From positions 931,138-995,137 of the forward strand of contig RHPI01001037.1 of the NCBI GenBank assembly GCA_009103225.1: a stretch of DNA of 64,000 bases, read 5' to 3'. Shown here piece after piece: positions 50,815 through 62,327 of the stretch. Under the pieces are notes generated by a model, which was not told the origin of the DNA, did not search any database, and was given only the letters and a program-made list of their open reading frames with translations. Origin of the DNA: Chlorokybus atmophyticus. Lineage: Eukaryota > Streptophyta > Chlorokybophyceae > Chlorokybales > Chlorokybaceae. The position numbers and the translations under genes were made by a program. The stretch's first letter is position 1. Each line of letters starts with the position of its first letter.

Positions 50815-52199
50815 TTAGGGTTGCTTAACCAAGTCACAAACCTGGTCTGCAAGCGCCGCTGCTGTATTGTTCTTGCCAAAAAATTTGACAAACTCCCCTT
50901 GCGGATTCACAAGGTACCTGCGACACGCAATGCAACAAGCGTGATCACTAAGGCACAGGCAATACAACGAGCAAATGTTGCATAGCAGTACAGATGATGC
51001 CTCACATGATGATAGAGTGATCCACCAAGTAGTCCTTGGTTTCATCTGTCTTTGTGTAATACACGCGGTACGCCCGTGCAGCCTCCTTTACCGATTCAAC
51101 TGAGCCGGTAAGGCCAACCAACCTGGGATGAAAGTCTGCACCGCCATGGCAAGCATGAGCAACTTTGCTGACTGAAAAATTTGCACCATGCATGCCTACC
51201 TTTCACATACTCTGCAACTCTTTGAACCGTGTCCCGATCCGGGTCGACAGATATGAACACGGGGAATATCTTCACGCCACATCGCTTTTCTGTATAAACC
51301 GATGGTGTATGAGCGCCACCATATTACATTTACAGCAGCTCACTTTGCGATTACTGCATTGATTTCTACACTGTCTTCACAGCACAACCCAATGTACCTA
51401 TCAGGTTTAAGGCTTCAGACATCTTCACCAGTTCATCAGGGCAGATGTCGGGACACAGCGTGAAGCCAAAGTAAAGGAGGGACCATTTACCCAGCAGGTC
51501 CTTATCGGAAAAGGCATTTCCGTTATGATCTATCAACTTGAAGGGACCACCAATAGCAGCTTGGCCAACTGATGCGGTGGACGTGACAGCTGCACAAGAG
51601 AAGTGAATTCGTTGCATCCAGATGTTATTGGTGTCACAATTGTGCACCAGTAATGCGATGCTAAATGTTGATTAGAGTACCTTGAAGTTTCTTTTGTCTC
51701 TCGCGGTCGAAGAGCACCACCAGTCCCCCTGTAGTCAACGCCAGGAGCCCGAAACTCAACCAAGTCACTGGCTGAGCACACAACATCACAAGGTACACAT
51801 GAGAGCTGACACAAACCCGGACACCTTGTATACATAGTTGATACCCAAACTGCTGTCAAGCACGCAGAGGCTTCCACAAAGGACACGCTCCCTTGCGCAG
51901 AGTGCGTGCATTCATGCAGCGAAGCAAACAAATGCAAAAGTGCATGTATGCATGCAGGGGTTGGACTGCACTGAGCGCCATGCAAACTGCATACAGCAGC
52001 TTACGGAGGTTTTGCGGAAAGGTGCTGCTCCAGCAGGCGGTGCAACCTTCGAGTACATGCGCGCAGGTGCTACTTGTGCATGAGCTTGGCAGCAGGCGAC
52101 AGGCTCAGACGAGCGTGGCGCAAACGCAGACGTCTGTGCTTGGTCACGAACCAGCCACCGCCGCCTTGCCAGCTGTCGTGCAACAGCTTGCCAGGCCAT
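50815..52199 (-). CDS. SCO1: SCO1 copper chaperone for cytochrome c oxidase
   Basis: Inner-membrane mitochondrial protein that delivers copper to the CuA site of COX2. Six exons: 52005-52199, 51681-51771, 51398-51589, 51200-51289, 51006-51135 and 50815-50917. All are in phase, for 266 aa. An Arg-rich presequence precedes the membrane segment ([18 protein letters not shown]). A thioredoxin-like domain follows. The copper ligands are the two Cys of [12 protein letters not shown] near 142-146 and the His of [10 protein letters not shown] near 229. [10 protein letters not shown] and LVGLTGS are family hallmarks. The gene points away from RRP36, with a small membrane-protein gene between them on the same strand. 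Confidence 0.95.
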
Positions 52200-52234
52200 G
52201 ATACTACTACCCTGAGCTATGAAACAGTGCGTGA

Positions 52235-52483
52235 TTAAAGGTCCTGCTGCTTGCCCTCCTGGAAGTCCTTGGTGCGCTCCTGGAAGGCCTTGTCGGCCTC
52301 GGCGATGGCCCGGAGCCTGCCGGCGAGCTCCTCCGAGCGGCGGCGGTTCTCCTGCAGCTCCGGCCTGATCCACACAACGTAAGCCACGACGCCAGCAAGA
52401 GCCCAGGCGGCAAGCCCCTGACCACCAAAACCCACCGACTGCGACACTAGCTGCCTAAACCGCCGCCCAGCACTCCCCGCCAT
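52235..52483 (-). CDS. Small single-pass membrane protein, unknown
   Basis: An 82-residue frame from ATG 52483 to a stop at 52235. It has a basic start, one hydrophobic segment (LAAWALAGVVAYVVWI), then a charged helix-like tail rich in Arg, Glu and Lys. That layout fits a small mitochondrial inner-membrane protein. It lies 35 bases upstream of the SCO1 start and 195 bases from the divergent RRP36 start. I do not recognise the family. The frame could instead be a 5' exon of SCO1, but its own stop argues against that. Confidence 0.5.
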   Translation of the reverse strand: MAGSAGRRFRQLVSQSVGFGGQGLAAWALAGVVAYVVWIRPELQENRRRSEELAGRLRAIAEADKAFQERTKDFQEGKQQDL

Positions 52484-52678
52484 AGGCTTCAGCAAAAACT
52501 TTAATCCGCCTCTGCCGTCGCCGCCGCCGCTTTCTTAGTGCCGTTGTCGTCGTCGTCGTTGTAGGCTTTGTCGGCGTTGTTGACGCCTGCTTTGTGCGGG
52601 GTTCTCTCCGCAGCTGGTGTCTTTGTGTGCACAGCTGCCTGCTGTGTGGAAGGGCGGCGGGGACGGCTGCAGCTGGCA

Positions 52679-54967
52679 ATGAAGGCCAGAAGGAGAGCGG
52701 TAGAGGAGGAGGAGGAGGAGGAGGAGGAGGAGGAGCAGCAGGAGGAGAGGTTTGAAGGAAGGGCTGCTCGGCGCGGCAGCGGCGGCAGCAACAGGAGGAG
52801 AGGGGGCGAGCTAGGGACGGGTGGGAAGCCCAGTGCCAGGGAGGAGGACGACGAGGAGGAGGAGAGCGACGGAGACGGGCAGCGAGCGGATGGCGACGAG
52901 GATGCGAGCACCAGCGGCAGCGATGGTGGTGAGGTACGAGTTCTAGCAGGGCTTGACAAGCTGAGAGCCGGAGTTGGCCTGTACAACTATCTTGCCCGCC
53001 GCCGATTATTCCACAAGCACTGGTTTCTACAGAGAAGTTGCGCGTGTTGCTTACATGTCACATTGCTTGCGTTTCACATTGTTATGCATTAATCAAGTAG
53101 CAACAAGAGTTGTCAAAGAACTGAACATAGTCTCTTCCGTGCTTGCGGGCACCCCTGTGCAGTTGCGTTAGTTGTTTGTTTGCGTGGTCTACATAATCGG
53201 TAGACCGATCAACTGGCATGTTTGATAGGTGGGACTGCCTGTTAGTTTTTTGCTGCAATTGTAGACGATTACAGTATAATAGCGCATTTAGGTGTGGGGA
53301 CTTGCAAGTCTTTGTGCTTGGTACCCACCCACAACGCAGCCGCGTGCAGATCACACAGTGACATCTCATAGAGATCTCAGGATCCCATTAATGACAAACC
53401 TCACTGGCAGTCAGAGGGCGACGCAATGGAGAGGGAACTGGAGGCCCAACTAGCCGAAGTGCCCTTTGAGGAGCTGGAGCTGTTGCGCCAGGATGGCCGC
53501 ACTGGACCCTCTACCTTCCAGAGACTCGCGTCAAGCATGCGGAAACTGCCCAAGAAGGAAGACCTGAAAAGAGCTAACAAAAACAGGTTTGTAGCTGGTG
53601 ACGTCATGCTTCATGCTGTGACTGACAAGTAGAGTGGTTCTGCGCTGCGTTATCATTCATGCAGTACTGTACTGAAGTCACGTACTCTGCATAACTGTGC
53701 TTGATATGATATTTGTGCAGAGTTCAGAGCTGTTGAAGAGCTTGCAGAACAACAGCTCTTGGCACTACTAGGTCATTATGTTTTAGCGTTCATGTGTACT
53801 TGCAGGCCGCAAGAGTTGTCTTCAAAACGACCTGTCCCGCGATTCCGGGAAGTCATTTCACTGCCAAAGGTGGAGCATTGGCTTGTTATAATTGTCACCA
53901 CCTCGAGTCGAGTTGCACACTGCACAAGCATGGTCTGACATCGTGCTTGACATTGTTCTTGAACAGGTCGGTCAGGATCCCCGCTTTGATGATACGGTGG
54001 GGCAGTTCGATAAAGACAGGCAAGTATCCAATCAGCATGTGTGACTCATATAATAAGCATTCTGTTTGGGTCGACCGCCTCTCTCACGCCTTGTGTTGTC
54101 GTGAAAGACATGTATCAGTAAGTTTGTTGCTTGAATTGGAATTCATGCCCTATCCTGATTCTTTGTCAACAAGTAGACAGCTTATCTCACTAATGGCGAT
54201 TGTAGGTTCCGCGCACAATACAAGTTTTTATTTGACGAACAGCTACCGGCTGAGAAGCAGGTTGAGTTTTGAAGCTGGATAGAACGCGCTAGCGCTAACC
54301 TGTCGCTATATTGCTGACCGCATTCTTGCAGAGGCTAAGTGCTGAGATGAGCAAAGAGAAGGACCCTGAGCGGCGCGCAGAGTTGAAGGAAGCCTTGCAG
54401 CGGATTGTAAGTGCTCGTCTGGTCAGCGTGTGTTGATACCATGCACATTCCATCTGCACAAGTTGGCTGACAAGGCTCTTATCACAGAACAACCAGCTGA
54501 AACAAGAAGAGCAGCGGCGCAAGCAGCAGACGCGTCTGCAGGAGATGAAGCACAAAGAGAAAGAGGCTGTTAAGTCGGGCAAGCGACCCTACTACCCCAA
54601 GAAATGTGAGTGCGCATCAGAACCTCATATACCAGGCTGCTTGCTTTGATGTTGCCAGTATGTGCATCATACTGGTTCTTGACTTGTGTTGGTGTTACAG
54701 CTGAGCTACGGAAAGCGCTGCTGCTGGACAAGTACAAGGAGTTGAAGGTGAGCGTGTGTCTGCTTGATTGAAGAGATTGTAATGTTGTGCTGGCATGTGC
54801 CAGCAGATGCTGTGATGCGTGTTCCCAGCTGTAGCCTGTTGGGCTGCTATTGATGTGGTTGCGTCATGTAGGAAAATGGCAAACTGGACACCTACCTGGC
54901 AAAGCGCCGCAAGAAGAATGCTGCCAAGGATCATCGATACGTCCCATACAGAAGTCAGAAGTCATAA
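52679..54967 (+). CDS. RRP36: RRP36 ribosomal RNA processing protein
   Basis: Nucleolar factor for early 18S rRNA maturation in the 90S pre-ribosome. Nine exons: 52679-52933, 53411-53586, 53806-53869, 53967-54019, 54206-54260, 54332-54406, 54488-54605, 54701-54747 and 54872-54967. All are in phase, for 312 aa. The N-terminus is a low-complexity acidic region with a run of about 11 Glu, then Gly/Arg and Asp/Glu patches. The conserved part has EVPFEELELLRQDGR, SKRPVPRFREVI, DPRFDDTVGQFD, and then FRAQYKFLFDEQLP across an intron. The C-terminus is YYPKKSELRKALLLDKYKEL plus a basic tail. Intron 4 (54020-54205) has a GC donor. Confidence 0.93.
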
Positions 54968-55655
54968 TTGTGTGGTGCTGTTGCTGCCTGTTCAAGTGGA
55001 TTGTTCAATCATGAGGGTACACGAGGAACCTACAGGGGACAAGGGTGGCCGGCAATGCTCTACACATTCCTTGCCCGAAGCAACCTGGCAGTCTTTTGCG
55101 TTGGAGCAAGAGCTGCTAGCCATGCTTGCTTGCCACAGTTGATACCTGGCATCTATCTATTAAGCTCTGCCACACATGCGCAACCATGGGGATGCATTTG
55201 CGCACCAAAACCAAGCTAGCAAGTAGACAACATATTGCATGGGACGTGAGCTTAGATGTTGCTATGGGGATTCCGAAGTGTTCTAGCTTTTTCTCCTTTA
55301 CTTGGTTAGAACACGTGGAGTTTGTTCAAGACCAACTTGGCGTGGCTTCATGCTTTGCTCAAGCCCAACAGGTTGCCCATTTACGTGGCATTGCTTTGGG
55401 AAACTGGTAGTTTGGGGCAGACAAGTTGCATGAACTCCGACCAATCACAACGAGTGTCAATTGTTGCTGATAGCCCTGAAGGTCCATGTTTCATTGAAGG
55501 CAGGAGTTCCTGGATTGGTAACTTATCCCCAATGGTTTTCAAGTTTACTCTGCCAGCGCAATGCACAGACCAAGACACAAGCTGGTGTCAATCAAGCCAT
55601 ACAGGAGCAGCCCAAATGACAAACCACAACTTGCCGGACAAAGCATGCAATCATA
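54968..55655. other. Convergent 3' region between RRP36 and capping enzyme
   Basis: About 690 bases between two converging stops. An open frame on the plus strand has no protein character I can support. It should hold both 3' UTRs. Confidence 0.5.
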
Positions 55656-58600
55656 CTATGCAATTCGCTCTCGCTTATAAATCTCCTGATAGCGAGCAGA
55701 CTTATTCACTTTATCAATAAATCCCAACAACTCGGCTTCAGTGATGTTGTCCTTAATGCTCCCGACCACCTTCTCGTAGGTGGACCACGCATTGGGAGTG
55801 TTCTTGTCTTTTCGTGTGCGCATGTACTCCCAACTTTGATCCGTAGGGCGCCAAGCGCATTCAATGATGGCACCATTGTAAGTGGATGCATCTTCCCCGC
55901 CTGTATGTGGCATATGTTGAGACCGGTGTTGCAGGCAACACATGCTGCACATAAACTGACATGGTATGATCAGGTCCTGGCAACTACCCAAGACAAAGCA
56001 ACATGAAACGCAGCAAACCTGGAAACACAAGCTTGGCATTGGGAAGCTGCCGCAAACCGCCCTGGCGGCCCCGCTGCATGAGCAGCAACTTTATGGACTT
56101 GTCAGGCCCCATCTGAAAGAGAACAGGTTGCATTTGCAGCAGACGCATGTCGAAATGTGCATACGTGCATCTGCCCGCACTCGTGACTGTTGGACAGGAA
56201 TGGAAGCACTAACATGCTTGGTACTCGAGCCACACCTCTAGCTGGAAGTCGACCGAGTTCATATGCGCATACTTCCATTTTAGCAACGCATGGCAAGTCC
56301 GAGGGACGTACGGGTCTTCCCAGGCCTGTTCACATGTTAGACGGAGATTGCACAAACAAGACTACCGGGCGAAGCAATAGGATCATTGCCAATGTCGTAC
56401 CTGAAAAATGAGCCCGTCCGCTTCATGGCTTAGGCCTGGAATGAGCTTGTTCAACAACTTCTGTGTGGAGATAAGAGGGTAGAAGTCTTTTCGCCGCACC
56501 TGATATGACCAGCCAGCTCAGAAACGCAGTATTGACCATAGGATAAAGCTTGTCACACAGCCAGCGTACTAAACTCTGCTCGAACCCGGAAAGGCTCAGC
56601 CTGGTAGTCATACTTGACACGCTGCATATCCAACTTGCGCGGGCCAACGGCCTCCTTCTCAATCATCTTCCATCGTTCACTGAATGGCAACTGCGCGGGT
56701 AACACGCCAGTGCTTAGTCTACAAAAATAAAATGCATTACTTACAACCAAACCAAATGCACCTCTGCAACCGGTCGCCCATTCAGCATCATGAGATCATA
56801 GACCAAATACCGCCGCTCTTTCAACTTCGTCTCTGGATTTGTGTCAATCACCATTTCGCCGTCCAACAGAGTCATGTGGTGAACCTTAGGCCACTGACCC
56901 GGGACAGCAGGGGCATCCTACGCACAATACAACTGTTGAGTACGCAGCATGAATCGCGGGCTGGCGATACTTCAGTCTCAAACATTACCTTCAAGGGGAA
57001 ACGCATTTGGGACCGTCGGATGTTAAAACTTCGATCTATCAGATACACTCCATCTCGTTGCAGCAACATCATGTACCGCGTGCCATCAGCTTTCCAGGTT
57101 GCATAGTAGTACTTCTTTTCAAGAAAAGGCAGGTTTGTTCTGTATGGTACACGCGCTCTTAGCAAATGTTGGCTTTGTACGCAGTGCAGCCATTCTAATT
57201 GAGGAATACTTGAAAGTGGCAAGACATGCAGCCGGCAACATGCACACTCTCGTTGAAACGGTCAGGTAGAAGAGCTTTCCGCAACCGATTGTTTACATCA
57301 AAAAGTCAGTCGATCAGGACTTTGTGCATACCTGTCCAATGACACAGGTTGCGAGCCAGGAAAACTCAAGTTGCGCGCGGGATCCTGAAGCAGCATGGTC
57401 AGCATCACCGGAGCCATGTGCTGAGCTATAAAAAGTGTCAATCAAACATAAAGCTGCCATACCTTCAAGGCGTTGCACACAGCACGTTGCATGTCAAGCT
57501 GCATCTCAACAGGTATGCCTTGACCGAGCAGGTCATCATTTGTCAATTCACGCGGAGACGAGCTCTCCGGCTTATCCTGTTTCAAGCTCACCTCAGCGAC
57601 CGCAACAATGCCAATAAGCACTGCGAAACGTACCTCTTTGACATCATCATCTCCATCACCACCGTCGTCTTCGTTGTGCTTCCAGCCGGGCAAAGGCGGG
57701 CAAGGGAACTCTCGATATCGCGACTCATGAAATGCGGTGTACAGGTCGATCAAGTACTGCTCTTTGTATATTCCGGGTGGTCGAGCTGCAGCGAAACGCT
57801 TGACAACCTGCAGGCAGCAACGATCCATGTGCATCTGCTTGCGCTGTGCAAGAACTACACACGAAGAAGCGTGCACTACTTTGAAGCTAACTTACCGACT
57901 CGACAGATCCGCCCATCGTCCTAGCAAGGTACTGGCATATGGTGTACCCAGTCCTGTTGTGACCATGCGTGCAGTGTACCAGGCAGTACTTGGGGGTCTT
58001 GCCGTGCTGCCGCGCTTCCATTTGCTGATAAACAAACTTTGAAACCTGTGGGCAAGTGTTGAAGTAGCACGGCAAGCAGGATCTAGCATTGGCACCAAAG
58101 CATGAGTCGTACCTTCTTACCTCAAAAACGAACTCATTCACTGTTTCTGCATCAGGTGTCTCATTGCGACCTTTGCAAGCAATCTGCAACCCAGTGCAAT
58201 CACAGGTGAATGGCTGGCTCGCATGTGCACACATGAAGCGCAGAGTGCACAAAGAAACTCCAGCTTGCATGCCAACCTTAAGATGTCGCACGCCCAAATT
58301 TGACCACTCCTGCGCTTTGTAGTAACGGTTGGTGTTTGTAAGGTCAATCACTAGTGCAACCTGCCAGAGAGAGAGAGGGAGAGAGTGACCTTAGCTTGTT
58401 AACGTATATGCAACTGGGCAATTTACTTATGGGTTGCAGTCAAACATGACGGCTGCTATAATATAAGCTCACCTCTCTGCCTAAACGCCGCAACCTCTCC
58501 ACAGCTATAGCTGGTGTGAAGTGGTGTCGGGGGTCCATGCGCTCAGCAAATGCTGCCCCAAGTGGGACCTTTGAGGGTATAAGACCTTCCAAGGGCTCAC

Positions 58601-58763
58601 CAAATGGGGGACATTCAAGCCAACCTGGGAAGAACACTGATTGAGACCAGTACATACAGCTGCATGTCCTCAGCGCATACCAACAAAGCATGCGCTGGAG
58701 TGCAGATAACACATCTACGGTGATTGCGTCTGCAAACGGCGATGCACATGCTGCGATCTCCAT
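55656..58763 (-). CDS. Bifunctional mRNA capping enzyme (triphosphatase plus guanylyltransferase)
   Basis: Nuclear enzyme that removes the 5' gamma phosphate of pre-mRNA and adds GMP. Fourteen exons: 58473-58763, 58277-58360, 58121-58183, 57896-58045, 57634-57807, 57463-57576, 57332-57420, 56989-57139, 56762-56917, 56586-56690, 56401-56499, 56236-56325, 56019-56112 and 55656-55900. All are in phase, for 634 aa; the human enzyme has 597. The N-terminal cysteine-phosphatase domain has GWLECPPFGEP and the active-site loop VHCTHGHNRTGY. The C-terminal guanylyltransferase has FPGSQPVSLD, the lysine nucleophile in WKADGTRYMML, LLDGEMVID, HEADGLIFQ and LLKWK. This phosphatase-type, fused layout is that of animals and plants. 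The first 40 residues are not conserved, so the start could be further downstream. Confidence 0.94.
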
Positions 58764-59018
58764 GGTGCGGATGTTGCACACACAACGTGCATTACAGCCC
58801 TTGCCATTTGGGCACCACAAGCTTGCAGCCTTCTAGCATAAGACTACTCATCACACGTGCAAGGGCGGAGTGTATCAAGCTGCATCGTAAGTAAAGCAAG
58901 ATGATAATCCCAGTCGCTTGAACTCGGTCGTCACCATACTGCATTATATGTTACATGGTGGCGACGTGTAGGAGGAAATTGCTGATATTGCCGATCAAAC
59001 TGGCTGCTCACAACGTTG

Positions 59019-59655
59019 TTAGTGCGCTACGGACGTCCGCTTCACGCGCAAGCCCATTGCATGCTTGTTAGGCATGGTAAACCACACCAAGGGCTTCTGT
59101 CTGTTGTCAGGCACTTGCATACCCTCCGGAATGTTGAGTGCTCGCTCCGTGGCATCCTTCTGTGCAGCGCCATTGGGCACCGCAGCGGCAGCAACAGGCC
59201 CAGCTGGAACCTTGCGCTTGCCTTCTCGCTCTTTGTCTGCGGCCTCATTCGCTTCTTGCTCTCGCTTCATGCGCATTCGCGCCATCCGCTCCTCCCTCTC
59301 CTATAGATTGTAGATGATGCAAGTTTCAAACCAGACCACCACAACAGACACGTAGCACAATGAGGCTCTCCCACCTTCATTCAAACTGCATGTGAATTGC
59401 AGAGTGCTTACTGGCGAAGACTGTTGTGCTACAATCCAACAGCAACCTGATTGTAGAACCTTACTGTGCACCAACACCAAGCCAACAGCACATCAATACT
59501 CTGTTTGCTGCAGAGTGCAGTGCATGTCATTGCACATTTACTACTAGTAATATAGTAGCTGTTACCAGCAACGGTTACTACTGCTGCAGAAGTGAAGAGA
59601 AATTCCTTACTCTGTTTCTGAGGGCCAGAGCACCCGACGGAGCAGACGCCTCCAT
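59019..59655 (-). CDS. Small basic protein, unknown family
   Basis: Two exons (59611-59655 and 59019-59300) join in phase to give 108 aa. An Arg/Glu/Met-rich helix-like stretch (EREERMARMRMKREQ) is followed by an Ala/Pro segment. The ordered-looking C-terminus ends with NIPEGMQVPDNRQKPLVWF and then MPNKHAMGLRVKR. The splice sites are good (AGA|GTAAGG and CTATAG|GAG). I do not recognise it. It is divergent from the pirin gene, with about 500 bases between. Confidence 0.5.
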
Positions 59656-60156
59656 GTTGCAGGCTGCCGTTTGCCTGCAGGTTTAGCATGGCCCTCACTC
59701 AACTACTCGATGCCGACCATCCACGCCGACACCCGGCAGCAGGCCGGGACCGCATCTCAGCAACCAGCCATGGATCCACTTAACCACCACCTATGCCTCC
59801 GCTTCCGCCAAATCTGAGCCTCCGCCTCCGCCTCCACCAACACTGCGCCGGCCGTCGCCGCCGCCTCCACGTGGCAAGCGCTGCCAGGTTGTGCCACTGT
59901 AGCCCTGAGCTAAGCAGGGTCTCAGATCAGCTCACACTGCAGGTATCACTGATCACCTTTGCAGTTCAGTGAACTGGTGTCAATGGAATAGGTGTACAGC
60001 ATCATCTGCCCGGATCAGTACGGTTGAGAAGGAACCAGAATGGATCAGTGCACCGCTGTGAGCCCCTTAAAAAGCACTGGTGCGGTCAGCACCGGCAACC
60101 AGTAAAGTGTTGCGTAGTAGCAAGCAGTGTTGTGGCGTGGTAGTGGAGAGGGGGGA
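59656..60156. promoter_or_regulatory. Divergent region between small basic-protein and pirin genes
   Basis: About 500 bases between two starts facing away. It includes CCGCCTCCGCCTCC-type runs at 59800-59870. No gene seen. Confidence 0.4.
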
Positions 60157-62212
60157 ATGTCGGCGGCGGTGGCGGCGGGCGCAGGCTGCTACGTGCGAGG
60201 AGGGGCATCATCACTCCTTGGGTCGGCTGCTTTGACCTCCGGAGCAGGTCTGAGAGCTTCGGCTTTCGGGGTCGCCGCCGCCCGCAGAGGCAGCAAGCAG
60301 CGACAGCAGCAAAGAGTTGCCGTTCGCTGCAGCGCCGTCGCTCCAGCGTCTGAAACAATGTGAGTAGTGGGATGTGTGAATGCATGATCGGTCAATTGCT
60401 TTGGCCTGTGCCGTCTCAAGCTCCCAGTGGCTACATTTTCATGACTGTCCTCTTGGTGAGATACGTCGTTCCTTCCTGCTACAGTCGCTTTGGTGCAAAG
60501 GTAGGTGTCATATCTCCGCCAAGAATTTCCCAAGCGTTGTGAGCTTGTAGTGCAATTGGCGCCGTGGGATCTTAATATATGCTGGCTGTGAATGGGTTTG
60601 TCTCTGCGTGGTTCCAGTGCGCGTCTAGCTGATGTCCAAACGCGGAGGGAATAGCGGCAGTCTACTGCTGGTGTTAGCGTTAGCAGCTGTGCCCTGCCTT
60701 TGGCTACTGCTGGTTGGTGGCCCGCTGTTGTCGCGTATTGCCTCAACGCCTCGATCACCGTCATCTCCGCCACCTCGTGGGGTCGCATCAATGGGCAACA
60801 CACATGCTGCACGCAAAATCAATTTGCCCTCAATGGTGACGGCGGTGTCTGATAATGCCAGGACAGCTGCGCTCCGGCACATTCCCAGCTCGAAGCTGCA
60901 TGTCTCAACGCCCACATGGTGGCTCGAATCTCGCTTCCACTTCAGGTAGATTACTGAAGAGTTTGCAATAGTACAGTACAAGTCATACTGCCTGTGTCTA
61001 AGCTGTAGCTGCAATGCCGGCTAGCAGTTTTGTGTTGTTGATTTGATGGCTTTGCGTGTAGCTTTGCAGGCTACTACAACCCGGACAACATGGAGTTTGG
61101 TGTCCTCAGGGTGTTGAACGATGATCTTGTCAAGGTGCGCCTGTCATGCAGTTGATGCGACTAATCCAGTTTGGAGAGAGATGTCATCACCAACAGAGAA
61201 GGTGTTGATATGTCATTGTCTTGGCAGCCCAAAGCTGGGTTCGGAACGCATGGACACCGAGATATGGAAATCTTCTCATACGTGCTGGATGGCAAGCTTA
61301 CCCACAAAGACAGGTGCAAATTGAGTCAAGTCAACAAAAGGCTTTGTTGCATGGTCATGACTAATGCTCCTTTCCTGCATACAGCATGGGAAACGGCGAG
61401 TCCCTCCCACGCGGCTCTGTGCAGTACATGAGTGCTGGGCGTGGTGTGACCCACTCGGAGATGAATGACGGTGATGACATGTGAGTAAAGTATGATGACA
61501 TGCGACTGCGATGGCAGTGTGGCTGTGCCATGCTTGATGTTCAAGCAACTAGCTGCATGACGGCAACTGTTTTGGCAGGCTGCGATTTCTTCAGGTATGG
61601 ATAAAGCCCGATCGCTCCGGGCTGCAACCTAACTATGGCTCCCGCGAGTATAAGAAGGAGGACAGACACAACAAGATTCAGCATGTGATCACTGGTGTTG
61701 CAAACAAGGCTGCAAATGCAGTCGATGATGGTCAAGGCATCATTCCCATAAATCAGGTAGCGATCAATGTATTTATGGACAAAAGCTTGGTCAGGACTGC
61801 TTATTCTCACATTGGGGGTTGCAGGATGTCAATGTGTACATCTCAGAATCTGATGCCGGAACACCGCTCAAGTTCAAGCTCAACCAGGGCCGCCAGGTCA
61901 GTAAAACGCATCATTGACAGCGTTGTCAGTGTCAATAACGTGCTGCGGCGCTACTAATAATACATCTACTACGCAGGCCTACATGATCTGTGCAGAAGGG
62001 AGTGCTAAGGTCAACAATGACGTGGTGCTTCAAACAAGAGATGCAGTTGAGGTGAGTGCAGACTCCAAGCATGCACTGTTTGTGCAACAGTTGACGCTGA
62101 TATACATGCACTGCTGCAGATCAGAAGCAATGGTGTCGAATCAGATATTGACATAACGGCGCTGGATCAAGGAGCCCATTTCATGTTGCTTGAGATGCAG
62201 GAGAGCTCATAG
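60157..62212 (+). CDS. Pirin family cupin protein, bacterial YhhW type, probably plastid
   Basis: Cupin of the pirin/quercetin-dioxygenase-like family; the physiological role of YhhW-type members is unclear. Proposed exons: 60157-60359, 60661-60945, 61062-61134, 61228-61313, 61385-61480, 61579-61756, 61825-61896, 61977-62051 and 62120-62212. All are in phase, for 386 aa. The first exon looks like a plastid transit peptide ending near VAVRCSAVA. The next adds a hydrophobic stretch ([20 protein letters not shown]). The cupin core has [20 protein letters not shown], then [19 protein letters not shown] with metal-ligand His and Glu, and [13 protein letters not shown]. The core order matches bacterial YhhW, not human pirin. 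An alternative start at ATG 60632 would remove the transit exon; the 60661 acceptor has a poor pyrimidine tract. Confidence 0.85.
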
Positions 62213-62327
62213 CTGCGCCATGCGCAACTGGTCATACACTCATGGTGAATGTTAGATTACTGTATATTAGTAGCTTGAATAAGTGTTGTACTTTGCGTGT
62301 GAATCGCAAAGCACCGCAACGTGCTTG

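Noticed and set aside
52501-52986. Ser-rich frame on the minus strand
   Set aside because: It is the antisense of the acidic first exon of RRP36.
54968-55720. Plus-strand frames after RRP36
   Set aside because: No family similarity or splice support; the position fits 3' UTR and spacer.
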